Source of the DNA: Candidatus Dojkabacteria bacterium
GTDB lineage: Bacteria; Patescibacteriota; Dojkabacteria; SC72; T1SED10-24
Assembly: GCA_003560355.1 (NCBI GenBank)
Contig: PWIP01000041.1
Location: 1 to 6,143 of the forward strand
Length of the DNA: 6,143 bases
Direction of reading: 5' to 3'
The first letter of the stretch is position 1. The number at the start of each line of letters is the position of its first letter. Below, one piece after another: positions 1-6,143 of the stretch. The notes beneath the pieces are model-generated. The model was not told where the DNA came from and ran no database searches. It was given only the letters and a program-made list of their open reading frames with translations. A program made the position numbers and the translations under genes.

Positions 1-783
1 AAACCAAATTGGTTTAGTATGGAAGTTAATGGATTGAGGATTATGGGTATTTCTGACGAACATATAAACAAAAATTTGGAAAAAAATGAATTACAGATGA
101 GTAAAGAGCAAAAAGATTGGTTTAAAAGTGTTTTGAATGAAGATCCCTATATGCCCACAGTTGTAATGTCTCATCAGCATTTGACTAGAATTCCTTTTTA
201 CAGTGATTGGATAAAGCCTAATATGGATGATTACAATATCATATATTGGATACATGGACATGTACATAGATGGGGATTTAGTGAAAATGTTGATGGTAAG
301 GGTTTTAACATTTTAAACATAGGGAATATCTTATACGATGAGGAAAGTGCTTTTATGTTTGTAAAAAATGATGGTGAGGTTTTAGAAATTAGTTTCCAAT
401 TCAGAAGTCATGCGAATAGTCGTTGGATACAGAATGGAGCCAGTGTTGATGGAATAGATACTGTTGACTACGATAAGTATAAAGTACAAATTTCTTTAGA
501 GCCACAGGGTTGTTCAACAAATGCTGATTGTAGTAGAGGGGCTCCGTATGAAATATGTTTTGTAAAAGAGCGTATCTGTCTTAAAGGTGATGTAAATAAT
601 GATGGTAATATAAATATGGATGATTTTTCAGAATTTATAAAAGATTTTATATCTTTTAAAGAAAATGGTTGGAGTGTGAATTTAAGACGTTCCGATTTTA
701 ATTATGATGATCGTATATCGATGGCTGATTACAGTATTTTTGTGCAGTCATACAGGATTGTTAGAGTAATGCCAACACCTTAG
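1..783 (+). CDS. Calcineurin-like metallophosphoesterase with C-terminal Cys4-dockerin module (5' partial)
   Basis: The frame is open to the left edge, so the N-terminus, including any signal peptide and the first metal-binding motifs (DxH, GDxxD, GNHE), lies outside the window. Numbering from the ATG at 19, the visible catalytic remnant has SHQH (51-54) and GHVH (80-83), the last two histidine motifs of the calcineurin-like phosphoesterase fold. A beta-rich segment with NIGN (100-103) follows. Substrate cannot be told. After a spacer come four cysteines (165, 171, 180, 187), then two dockerin-type calcium loops: D191-N193-D195-N197-N199-D202 and D226-N228-D230-R232-S234-D237, 35 residues apart as in dockerins. 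The module suggests an exported enzyme docked by a cohesin-like partner; that is inference, and no partner is visible. The next gene carries a paralogous copy of the module. The ATG at 19 is probably internal, not the start. Confidence 0.8.
   Translation, partial: KPNWFSMEVNGLRIMGISDEHINKNLEKNELQMSKEQKDWFKSVLNEDPYMPTVVMSHQHLTRIPFYSDWIKPNMDDYNIIYWIHGHVHRWGFSENVDGKGFNILNIGNILYDEESAFMFVKNDGEVLEISFQFRSHANSRWIQNGASVDGIDTVDYDKYKVQISLEPQGCSTNADCSRGAPYEICFVKERICLKGDVNNDGNINMDDFSEFIKDFISFKENGWSVNLRRSDFNYDDRISMADYSIFVQSYRIVRVMPTP
511..756 (+). repeat. Cys4-dockerin module, copy 1 (in the phosphoesterase)
   Basis: This stretch encodes C165 to R246 of the phosphoesterase. Aligned by hand with copy 2 (992-1231), about 52 of 80 residues match, with one two-residue indel between the third and fourth cysteines. 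Shared blocks include APYEICF, CLKGDVNNDG, RSDFN and RISM. The DNA has diverged mostly at third positions, so this is a protein-level paralogous repeat rather than an exact DNA repeat. Confidence 0.8.
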
Positions 784-809
784 TCCTAAATTTTGTACTT
801 CTCTGTTAT

Positions 810-838
810 TTGACTAAAAAGTTTATTTATTTAATAAT
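810..838 (+). promoter_or_regulatory. Candidate sigma70-type promoter for the small dockerin gene
   Basis: TTGACT at 810-815 and AATAAT at 833-838 are separated by 17 bases, each matching five of six consensus positions. The expected transcription start near 845 gives a leader of about 24 bases before the ATG at 869. No Shine-Dalgarno sequence lies between them. The sequence is AT-rich, so chance matches are possible. Confidence 0.45.
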
Positions 839-868
839 GAATTACATTATTTTAAACATTTTACCCTT

Positions 869-1255
869 ATGAATACAATTAAAAGAATTAGGATGCTTGT
901 TCTTTTTCTCTTTGTGACTTCTTTAGGTTTGTTTTTGCTTGGTAATTACGAACTAGGTCTTGGAGAAAAAGTTGAAGCTCAAGAAGTGGGGTGTACTATA
1001 GATGAAGACTGTAGTAGTGAAGCACCATACGAAATATGTTTTGATGAAGTTTGTTTGAAAGGTGATGTTAATAATGATGGTAGTATAGGGATGGGTGATT
1101 TTAGTGCTTTTAAAGAAGACTATATTTCCTTTGTTCAGGATGGTTGGGATGAAAGTTTAAAGCGTTCTGATTTTAATATTGACGAAAGAATCTCAATGGT
1201 GGATTATAGCCTTTTTGTACTTTCATATAGAATTTTCAATCTTTTAATAAACTAA
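869..1255 (+). CDS. Small secreted stand-alone dockerin-domain protein
   Basis: This 128-residue protein has a typical signal peptide: a basic start (MNTIKRIRM), a hydrophobic core at about 9-25, and a likely cleavage after VEA (35-37), just before QEVGC. The mature part of about 91 residues is almost entirely one module. Four cysteines (42, 48, 57, 62), probably two disulfides outside the membrane, lead into calcium loops D66-N68-D70-S72-G74-D77 and D101-N103-D105-R107-S109-D112. There is no catalytic domain, so it is a dockerin with nothing attached. It lies 85 bases after the phosphoesterase, whose C-terminus carries the paralogous module. Its role is unknown. It might be an adaptor or competitor for a cohesin-like surface partner, a calcium-dependent structural piece, or the remnant of a larger dockerin enzyme. 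The intact frame, signal peptide and complete loops argue against decay. The ATG lacks a Shine-Dalgarno sequence but is the only start that keeps the signal peptide. Confidence 0.8.
   Translation: MNTIKRIRMLVLFLFVTSLGLFLLGNYELGLGEKVEAQEVGCTIDEDCSSEAPYEICFDEVCLKGDVNNDGSIGMGDFSAFKEDYISFVQDGWDESLKRSDFNIDERISMVDYSLFVLSYRIFNLLIN
992..1231 (+). repeat. Cys4-dockerin module, copy 2 (in the small secreted protein)
   Basis: Encodes C42 to R121 of the small secreted protein and pairs with copy 1 at 511-756. All calcium-ligand positions and all four cysteines are kept in both copies, which indicates selection on the fold rather than a drifting duplicate. Confidence 0.8.
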
Positions 1256-1328
1256 TTTTGTTGTGATAATTTACTCTACCACTTGTTTGGGTAATTTTTG
1301 GTGTATATTAAAAGTATCCTAAATTTCC

Positions 1329-1357
1329 TTGAATTAAAAAACTTCATCATATATCCT
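1329..1357 (+). promoter_or_regulatory. Candidate promoter giving a near-leaderless dnaX mRNA
   Basis: TTGAAT at 1329-1334 and TATCCT at 1352-1357 have a 17-base spacer; each matches four of six consensus positions. A start seven bases after the -10 box falls at 1364-1365, on the dnaX ATG. The absence of any Shine-Dalgarno sequence there agrees with leaderless translation. A weaker extended -10 (TGTGATAAT, 1262-1270) lies further upstream. The rest of the 109-base gap shows no hairpin or gene. Confidence 0.4.
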
Positions 1358-1364
1358 GTTAAGT

Positions 1365-2915
1365 ATGTCCCAAGTATTATACAGAAAATACAGAATGCAA
1401 GACTTTGACGAGCTCGTCGGACAGGAACATATTTCTACTACTTTAAAAAATGCCGTCAAGAAGGACAGTCTTTCACATGCATATCTTTTTACTGGCTCCA
1501 GGGGTACCGGAAAAACAAGTACTGCTAGGATTTTGGTCAAGGCGATTAACTGCCTCAATCGTCCTAAAGATGGTAACCCTTGTAATAAATGTGAATTTTG
1601 TAAAGCAATAACTGCGGGAAGATTCTTAGATTTAATTGAAATTGATGCTGCTTCTAATAGAGGTATTGAACAAATACGTGATTTGAAAGAAAAGATTGAA
1701 TTCAGTCCAGCTGAAGGTAAATACAAAACATACATTATTGATGAGGTACATATGTTAACCAATGAAGCTTTCAATGCTTTGCTTAAAACTCTTGAAGAAC
1801 CTCCAGAACATGTGATTATGATTTTGGCAACAACAGATGTACATAAACTCCCTCCTACAATTCTTTCTAGGTGTCAAAGATATGATTTTCGCCTTGGTAG
1901 TGAAAATGAAATAAGGGATTTGTTAAAAAATATTACAAAGAAGGAGAAAATTAAAATTGAAAAAAAAGGTTTAGATATACTTGTTCATAATGCCAAGGGA
2001 AGTTTTCGAGATGCTCTTTCACTTTTAGATGTTGTTTACAGTGGACAAATTGAAAGTAAAAAGCCAGATGAAATTAGTGAAAATGAAGTAAGACATGTTT
2101 TAGGTATTCCAGATTCTACAATGGTCTACTATCTTCTTGAAAAAATAGTTCTTAATGACAAGATTGCTGCTTTAGAAATGGTGAATGAGATAGACAAAAA
2201 AGGGGTGAATTTACAACAATTTGCTAAGTATACAATATTAATGCTTCGTGAAATTCTTGTGCAGAAAATGCAAGGTAAATTAGACTTAGAGGAATATTCT
2301 TTTGCTAAAAATCTTTCAACTTCTGAAATAATTACATTGATAAACCATTTTCTTGTTGCCGAAAGAAATTTAAAAAATAGTTCATTACCAATTTTAGAAT
2401 TTGAAATGATTATTGGTAACGTAAATATGAATGAAGTTGTTAAAAAGGATGAAAAAGTTGAAAAGAAAGTTAAAAAGAAAAATGAAGAGAAGGAGGATAG
2501 GGTAGTAGAGAGCAAAATTTCTTCCAAGAAATCTAATTTAGATTTAGAAAGAATTAAAAAAGATTGGAAGGTTTTAACTAACAAGATTAAGCCTGCAAAT
2601 GGACATCTTTTTGCTTTTCTTGAAAGTGCTAATATTATTAGTTTTGATGAGAGTAAATTGTTTATGGAGGTGCCTTTTCAATTCCATAAAGACAGAATTG
2701 AAGATCCAAAAAGCAGGGATGCAATATCTATTGTTTGTAGAGAAGTTTTTGGAGATTGCTTCGCGTATGAGTGTGTTGTTAACGGCAAAATGGCTTCTAA
2801 AAAGAAAGCTGAAGCTTCTGTAGTGCTAAGAAAAGAACCTACAAAAGTAAAAGAAAAAACTAAAACCAGAAAAAATTCCTCTAAAGATATAGAGGAGATA
2901 TTTAAGGATATGTAA
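1365..2915 (+). CDS. dnaX: DNA polymerase III subunit gamma/tau (clamp loader)
   Basis: This is the AAA+ motor of the replicative clamp loader, which opens and places the sliding clamp on DNA in the cytoplasm. Of its 516 residues, 1-180 hold the ATPase core: Walker A GSRGTGKTS (44-52), a zinc site C63-C73-C76-C79, Walker B IIDEVH (124-129), sensor 1 TTD (156-158) and the SRC arginine finger (R169). Sensor 2 lies in GSFRDALSLLD. The collar domain III follows to about 355. A Lys/Glu-rich linker (360-390) leads to a tau-type C-terminal domain (about 392-475) and a second basic tail ending DIEEIFKDM. It therefore reads as full tau length; no classical A AAA AAG frameshift site is present. The start gives the standard MSQVLYRKYR opening. 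The ybaB gene follows 64 bases later. The first 70 or so codons are visibly richer in C- and G-ending codons than the remainder. Confidence 0.96.
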   Translation: MSQVLYRKYRMQDFDELVGQEHISTTLKNAVKKDSLSHAYLFTGSRGTGKTSTARILVKAINCLNRPKDGNPCNKCEFCKAITAGRFLDLIEIDAASNRGIEQIRDLKEKIEFSPAEGKYKTYIIDEVHMLTNEAFNALLKTLEEPPEHVIMILATTDVHKLPPTILSRCQRYDFRLGSENEIRDLLKNITKKEKIKIEKKGLDILVHNAKGSFRDALSLLDVVYSGQIESKKPDEISENEVRHVLGIPDSTMVYYLLEKIVLNDKIAALEMVNEIDKKGVNLQQFAKYTILMLREILVQKMQGKLDLEEYSFAKNLSTSEIITLINHFLVAERNLKNSSLPILEFEMIIGNVNMNEVVKKDEKVEKKVKKKNEEKEDRVVESKISSKKSNLDLERIKKDWKVLTNKIKPANGHLFAFLESANIISFDESKLFMEVPFQFHKDRIEDPKSRDAISIVCREVFGDCFAYECVVNGKMASKKKAEASVVLRKEPTKVKEKTKTRKNSSKDIEEIFKDM

Positions 2916-2935
2916 CTATTAATTCACCCGTTTTC

Positions 2936-2963
2936 TTGTTAAAATACATCGTTGATATTTAAT
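2936..2963 (+). promoter_or_regulatory. Candidate promoter before ybaB
   Basis: TTGTTA at 2936-2941 and TTTAAT at 2958-2963 are spaced by 16 bases. The predicted start near 2970 leaves about 10 bases before the ATG at 2980, with no Shine-Dalgarno sequence. This would allow ybaB-recR-cysS-rnhC to be transcribed separately from dnaX. The 64-base gap is very AT-rich, so the match is only suggestive. Confidence 0.3.
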
Positions 2964-2979
2964 TTTTTACTAAGAGATT

Positions 2980-3282
2980 ATGGCAAACCCTTTTGGTCAA
3001 ATGAAAGATCTTTACAAACTTCAAAAAGAAGCTAAAGCTATGCAAAAGAAAATGCGTGAACAGAAAGTTGTTGGTGAATCTAAGGATGGAAGAGTTGTAC
3101 TGTACATGAACGGAGCTCAGGAATTTGAAGATTTTGAAATAGATGAAAGTCTTTTATCTCCAGAAATGTTTGATATTCTGAAAAAGAACTTTGATGAGGC
3201 TTTTAAGGATTATCAAAAGAAATTGCAAAAGGAAATGGCGAAGGATTTTGATATGGACAAAATTAAACAAATGATGGGCTAA
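2980..3282 (+). CDS. ybaB: YbaB/EbfC family nucleoid-associated protein
   Basis: This 100-residue protein has the size and layout of the YbaB/EbfC family, small dimeric DNA-binding proteins associated with the nucleoid. An N-terminal Met/Lys/Gln-rich helix (MKDLYKLQKEAKAMQKKM, about 8-25) is followed by a short beta region (about 30-55: VVGESKDGRVVLYMNG, then FEDFEIDESLL) and a long charged C-terminal helix ending QMMG. It sits between dnaX and recR, the usual place of this gene in many bacteria, and its function is probably tied to chromosome handling or recombination there. The family's beta region often reads as 'G.G.V.V..NG'; here the first glycines are partly replaced (GESKDGRVVLYMNG), a mild divergence. 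The stop lies 3 bases before recR, so translation is probably coupled. No Shine-Dalgarno sequence precedes the ATG. Confidence 0.9.
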   Translation: MANPFGQMKDLYKLQKEAKAMQKKMREQKVVGESKDGRVVLYMNGAQEFEDFEIDESLLSPEMFDILKKNFDEAFKDYQKKLQKEMAKDFDMDKIKQMMG

Positions 3283-3285
3283 AAA

Positions 3286-3897
3286 ATGTCTGTATTACCT
3301 AAAGTTGTTGTAAAAGTAATTGAAGAATTTGAAAGATTGCCTGGTGTAGGTCCAAAGTCTGCTGCACGAATGGCGTATCACTTTTTGCGTTCTCCTAACA
3401 ATGATGCTTCAAAGCTTGCAAAAAATCTTCTTGAAATGGATGAAAATATTGTTTTTTGTTTAAGGTGTTTTAATGTATCTGAAAAAGAAGAATGTGATTT
3501 ATGTAGTAGTCCTTTGAGAGACAAAAGTAAACTTTGTATTGTTGAGGAGTCTTTAGATATTGTTGCATTTGAGAATTCTGGTGTTTTTAATGGCTTGTAC
3601 TTTGTTCTTGGTGGAGTTATTTCACCTGCTGATGGTATTGGTGCTGATGAATTAAGATTTCCTGAATTGAAAAAGAGAATTAAAGAACTTACAAAGGATG
3701 ATGAAGTTGAAGTAATAGTTGCGACAAATCCTAGCCTTGAGGGTGAAGCTACTATGGCATATATCCAGGATTTGCTTAAAGGAGTGAAAAAGGTTAGTAT
3801 TACTAGACTTGCCATGGGTCTTCCTACTGGTGCTGACCTTGAATATGCTGATAGTTTAACATTGAGAAGGGCACTGGAAGGTAGGAAGAAAGTTTAA
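3286..3897 (+). CDS. recR: Recombination mediator protein RecR
   Basis: RecR works with RecO (and RecF) to load RecA onto single-stranded DNA at gaps. The 203-residue length is normal. A helix-hairpin-helix (LPGVGPKSAARMA, 18-30) is followed by a four-cysteine zinc finger (C58, C61, C70, C73) and a TOPRIM domain. The TOPRIM domain begins at CIVEE (84-88) and includes GGVISPADGIG (109-119) and the ATNPSLEGEATMAYI block (146-160). The C-terminal Walker B-like segment TRLAMGLPTGADLEYADS (173-190), with ALEGR (196-200), is strongly conserved in the family. The ATG lies only 3 bases after the ybaB stop and no ribosome-binding site is visible, so translation by re-initiation is likely. The gene is intact with no missing key residue. 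Confidence 0.97.
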   Translation: MSVLPKVVVKVIEEFERLPGVGPKSAARMAYHFLRSPNNDASKLAKNLLEMDENIVFCLRCFNVSEKEECDLCSSPLRDKSKLCIVEESLDIVAFENSGVFNGLYFVLGGVISPADGIGADELRFPELKKRIKELTKDDEVEVIVATNPSLEGEATMAYIQDLLKGVKKVSITRLAMGLPTGADLEYADSLTLRRALEGRKKV

Positions 3898-3905
3898 GTA
3901 AAAAA

Positions 3906-5345
3906 ATGAAACTTTACAATTCACTAACAAAAAAAATAGAAGAGATTGAACTCCTAAAGCCCGGAGTTGTAACTATGTATAGTTGTGGCCCCACGGTGTA
4001 TTGGAGGATGCATGTTGGTAATTTGAGGGCATATGCGGAGTGGGATATTCTTCATAGGGCATTTTTGTACTTGGGTTATGATGTTAGAAGAGTAATGAAT
4101 TTTACAGATGTTGGTCATATGACAGACGATGATGATTTTGGTGAGGATAAAATAGAGCAAGCAGCTTCAGAAAAAGGTAAGAATCCAACTGAAATTGCTA
4201 ACTATTACATCAAAACTGTAATTGAGGATTTTTACAAAATGAACTATTTAAGCCCAAATGGAGAAGTTGTCAAGCCTAATACTGATATTCATGAATTGGG
4301 TAAATATGGTTGGGCACGTGCTACTGAATATATTGATCAAATTATTGATTTTGTAAAAAAGATTGAAGAAAATGGTTTTACTTATGAAACTGCCCAAGCC
4401 CTTTATTTTGATATTAGTAAATACAATGACTATGACAGAATGTTTAAGCAAAATTTGGATGAGAAAAAAGTTGGTGCTAGGGAGGAAGTAGAAGTTGATC
4501 CACAAAAGAAGAATCCTGCTGATTTTGTTCTTTGGATGAAAAAAGTTGGGAAATATGAAAAGCATATAATGGCTTGGGATTCACCATGGGGTGTTGGTTT
4601 CCCAGGCTGGCATATTGAATGTTCTGCGATGAGTTGTGATATTTTGGGAGAGAAATTTGATATTCACACTGGTGGTATTGACCATATTCCAATACATCAC
4701 ACAAATGAAAGAGCTCAGAACTTTGGTGCTTACAAACATGAAGTTGTTAAATACTGGGTGCATAACGAATTCATTAGAACTCCAAAGGATGAAAAATTAA
4801 GTAAAAGCAAAGGTAATGCTTTAACTCTTGACGAAATTATTCAAGGAGGTATAGATTCGATGGATTTAAGATATCACTACATTTCTGTTAACTATCGTGT
4901 TCCACTTCAATTTAATTGGGAGGCTTTAAAGGGTAGTAGAAGGGCAAGGCTTTCACTTCTTAAAAAGATTTCAGATTTGAATAGTGATGGTAATGGAGGA
5001 AGTTTACTAAATAATTATGTTGAAAGGTTTGAGGATTTGTTAAAAGACAATTTGAATATGTCTGGAGTTTTTGCGCTAATTTCTGAATTATTAAAATCAG
5101 ATGAAAAGCCTGAAAATATTGTTCAGACAATTTTGGATTTTGATAGGGTTTTGGGTTTGAAAATATATGAGAATTTAAAAACTAAAGAAGAATTGCCAAA
5201 GGAGGTAGAAGAATTGCTTAAAAAAAGAGAAGTTGCAAGAAAGGAAGAAGATTTTGAAAAATCAGATTCTTTGAGAGATGAAATTGAAAAATATGGTTTT
5301 AAGGTTTTGGATACTAGTGAAGGTCAAAAAGTAGAAAGGATTTAG
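3906..5345 (+). CDS. cysS: Cysteinyl-tRNA synthetase
   Basis: Charges tRNA-Cys with cysteine in the cytoplasm; a class I synthetase of normal length (479 residues). The catalytic zinc site is complete: C27 in YSCGPTVY, C239 in GWHIEC, H264 and E268 in IHHTNE, with the same spacing as in E. coli (25 and 29 residues from the second Cys). The HIGH signature reads HVGN (36-39) and the KMSKS loop reads KLSKS (297-301). FTDVGHMTDDDDFGEDKIE (66-84) is the insertion region near the active site. The C-terminus carries the charged helical segment KKREVARKEEDFEKSDSLRDE seen at the end of CysRS, used for tRNA contact. The start gives the typical MKLYNSLT opening, 8 bases after recR, without a properly spaced Shine-Dalgarno sequence (AGGAAG at 3883-3888 is 17 bases away). 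The next gene begins 2 bases after its stop. Confidence 0.97.
   Translation: MKLYNSLTKKIEEIELLKPGVVTMYSCGPTVYWRMHVGNLRAYAEWDILHRAFLYLGYDVRRVMNFTDVGHMTDDDDFGEDKIEQAASEKGKNPTEIANYYIKTVIEDFYKMNYLSPNGEVVKPNTDIHELGKYGWARATEYIDQIIDFVKKIEENGFTYETAQALYFDISKYNDYDRMFKQNLDEKKVGAREEVEVDPQKKNPADFVLWMKKVGKYEKHIMAWDSPWGVGFPGWHIECSAMSCDILGEKFDIHTGGIDHIPIHHTNERAQNFGAYKHEVVKYWVHNEFIRTPKDEKLSKSKGNALTLDEIIQGGIDSMDLRYHYISVNYRVPLQFNWEALKGSRRARLSLLKKISDLNSDGNGGSLLNNYVERFEDLLKDNLNMSGVFALISELLKSDEKPENIVQTILDFDRVLGLKIYENLKTKEELPKEVEELLKKREVARKEEDFEKSDSLRDEIEKYGFKVLDTSEGQKVERI
5335..5340 (+). promoter_or_regulatory. Shine-Dalgarno sequence for rnhC
   Basis: AAAGGA lies within the last codons of cysS, with a 7-base spacer to the ATG at 5348. 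It is the only well-placed Shine-Dalgarno sequence in the window. It fixes the rnhC start and shows that the organism can use this mode of initiation, although its other starts lack it. Confidence 0.6.
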
Positions 5346-5347
5346 TT

Positions 5348-6143
5348 ATGCAAAAAACACTTACATTTACTTTAAATGATTCTCAAGTTAAGGAATTTTA
5401 CAAATATTTTAAAAGTATTGGTACTTTAACTCCCAAGACAAATCCATACGTTCTGTGGGGCTTTAAGGGGTCTAATTGGAATGCTTTGATGTACACTAGT
5501 GGTAAGCTTGTTTTACAAACTTCAGATAGTGATATGGAGAAGGAAATAGGTGGTAGAATTATTTCTGAAGGTGATTTTAAGCCACATATTGGTTCTGATG
5601 AGGTTGGCAAAGGTGACTATTTTGGTTCTTTGGTTGTTTGTGCCTGTTACATAGATGAAAGTTCTTTGAAAAAAGTAAAGGATTATGGAATTATGGATTC
5701 TAAAAATCTTACTGATGAAAAGATGTTGGATATTGGTAAAAAACTAGTAAAAGTTCTTAAATATGAAGTGAAAATTATTAATCCAAGGGAATATGCTAAG
5801 TTAAATGAAAAATTTAAAAATATTTCCATAATACTTTCTAAGGCACATGTTGAAGTCATTTCAAAGCTTTTTGAAAGAGTAGGGGATAATGTGGAATTTG
5901 TTGTTGTTGACCAGTTCTCAAAGAGCTCCAAGAGATTGAAAGATGAATACAATTTAAAAATTCCTCTAAAACAATTTCATCATGCTGAGAGTGATGTTGC
6001 TGTTGCTGCTGCTTCAATAATTGCTAGATATTTTTTCCTTTTAGACTTTGAAAAGATGAAAAAGAAATACAATGTAGATTTTCCACTTGGAGCTACTCAT
6101 GTTATTAAGTTTGGAAAGGCTTTTTACAAAAAACATGGTATTG
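5348..6143 (+). CDS. rnhC: Ribonuclease HIII (3' partial)
   Basis: Cuts the RNA strand of RNA/DNA hybrids during replication and repair. About 265 residues are visible; the frame runs off the right edge, and the family is usually about 300 long, so little is missing. Residues 1-75 form the N-terminal TBP-like hybrid-binding domain characteristic of HIII (SIGTLTPKTNPYVLWGFKGS, then a strand ending GKLVLQ). The catalytic domain starts at IGSDEVGKGDYFGSLVV (81-97), with D84 and E85 as the first acidic pair. DSKNLTDEK (117-125), VVVDQF (D188) and HAESDVAVAAASIIAR (212-227) follow; E214 is the probable fourth residue of the DEDE set. RNase HII lacks the N-terminal domain and would have the GDE.GRG form, so HIII is the better call. 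It begins 2 bases after cysS with a good Shine-Dalgarno sequence, indicating co-transcription. Confidence 0.93.
   Translation, partial: MQKTLTFTLNDSQVKEFYKYFKSIGTLTPKTNPYVLWGFKGSNWNALMYTSGKLVLQTSDSDMEKEIGGRIISEGDFKPHIGSDEVGKGDYFGSLVVCACYIDESSLKKVKDYGIMDSKNLTDEKMLDIGKKLVKVLKYEVKIINPREYAKLNEKFKNISIILSKAHVEVISKLFERVGDNVEFVVVDQFSKSSKRLKDEYNLKIPLKQFHHAESDVAVAAASIIARYFFLLDFEKMKKKYNVDFPLGATHVIKFGKAFYKKHGI

Noticed and set aside
784..868. Terminator between the two dockerin genes
   Set aside because: Only a 4-base inverted match (ACTT/AAGT) was seen, with no GC-rich stem followed by a T run.
1334..1774. Antisense open frame opposite the dnaX ATPase region, and similar minus-strand frames opposite dnaX, recR, cysS and rnhC
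   Set aside because: They lie wholly opposite well-identified genes, have low-complexity Ser/Phe/Leu-rich translations, no recognisable motifs and no ribosome-binding sites.
2439..2500. Possible programmed -1 frameshift in dnaX (A-rich tract; -1 frame TGA at 2450-2452 and 2483-2485; AAGGAGG at 2490-2496)
   Set aside because: The in-frame slip heptamers are T AAA AAG and G AAA AAT, not the classical A AAA AAG. The longest A runs are five. The SD-like AAGGAGG lies downstream of the tract rather than upstream. Early -1 stops are expected in such AT-rich sequence.
2490..2520. AAGGAGG inside dnaX as a ribosome-binding site for an internal gene
   Set aside because: No ATG, GTG or TTG occurs at a suitable distance downstream; it simply encodes part of the Lys/Glu-rich linker.
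2599..2823. 74-codon + strand frame inside dnaX
   Set aside because: It overlaps the tau C-terminal domain out of frame and has no start signal or recognisable motif.
1..6143. Alternative genetic code (UGA as Gly or Trp)
   Set aside because: No gene contains an in-frame TGA, all tryptophans use TGG, and proteins are full length under the standard code. Absence of TGA stops among six genes is a small sample.

Overview
This AT-rich window (roughly one third GC by eye) is read entirely on the + strand. It splits into a short accessory part (1-1255) and a housekeeping block (1365 to the right edge). The organism is a bacterium. Low GC, tight packing, missing Shine-Dalgarno sequences on most genes, a CysRS with a TDVGHMTDD...GEDKIE segment and an RNase HIII together suggest a small-genome lineage such as Patescibacteria/CPR. 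That placement is inference; a low-GC Firmicutes-like lineage is not excluded. The six genes that end inside the window stop at TAA or TAG and none contains an in-frame TGA, so the standard code fits and a UGA-recoded lineage is unlikely.

Accessory part: a 5'-truncated calcineurin-like metallophosphoesterase (GHVH motif) carries a four-cysteine segment followed by a dockerin-type pair of calcium loops. Next comes a small secreted protein that consists only of a signal peptide plus the same Cys4-dockerin module. The two modules are about 65% identical by hand alignment, so they are recent paralogues. No cohesin is encoded here. A good promoter candidate (TTGACT-17-AATAAT) precedes the small gene.

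Housekeeping block: dnaX (clamp-loader tau-type subunit), a YbaB/EbfC nucleoid protein, recR, cysS, and a 3'-truncated rnhC (RNase HIII). Gaps are 64, 3, 8 and 2 bases, which points to one or two transcription units. dnaX-ybaB-recR is a widely conserved bacterial cluster for replication and repair. cysS and rnhC add tRNA charging and removal of RNA from RNA/DNA hybrids. Promoter-like elements lie very close to the dnaX and ybaB starts and predict almost leaderless mRNAs. Only rnhC has a clear Shine-Dalgarno sequence.

No RNA gene, CRISPR array, mobile element or convincing terminator was seen. No intergenic gap exceeds 109 bases. The one region that could belong to an undescribed system is the dockerin pair.
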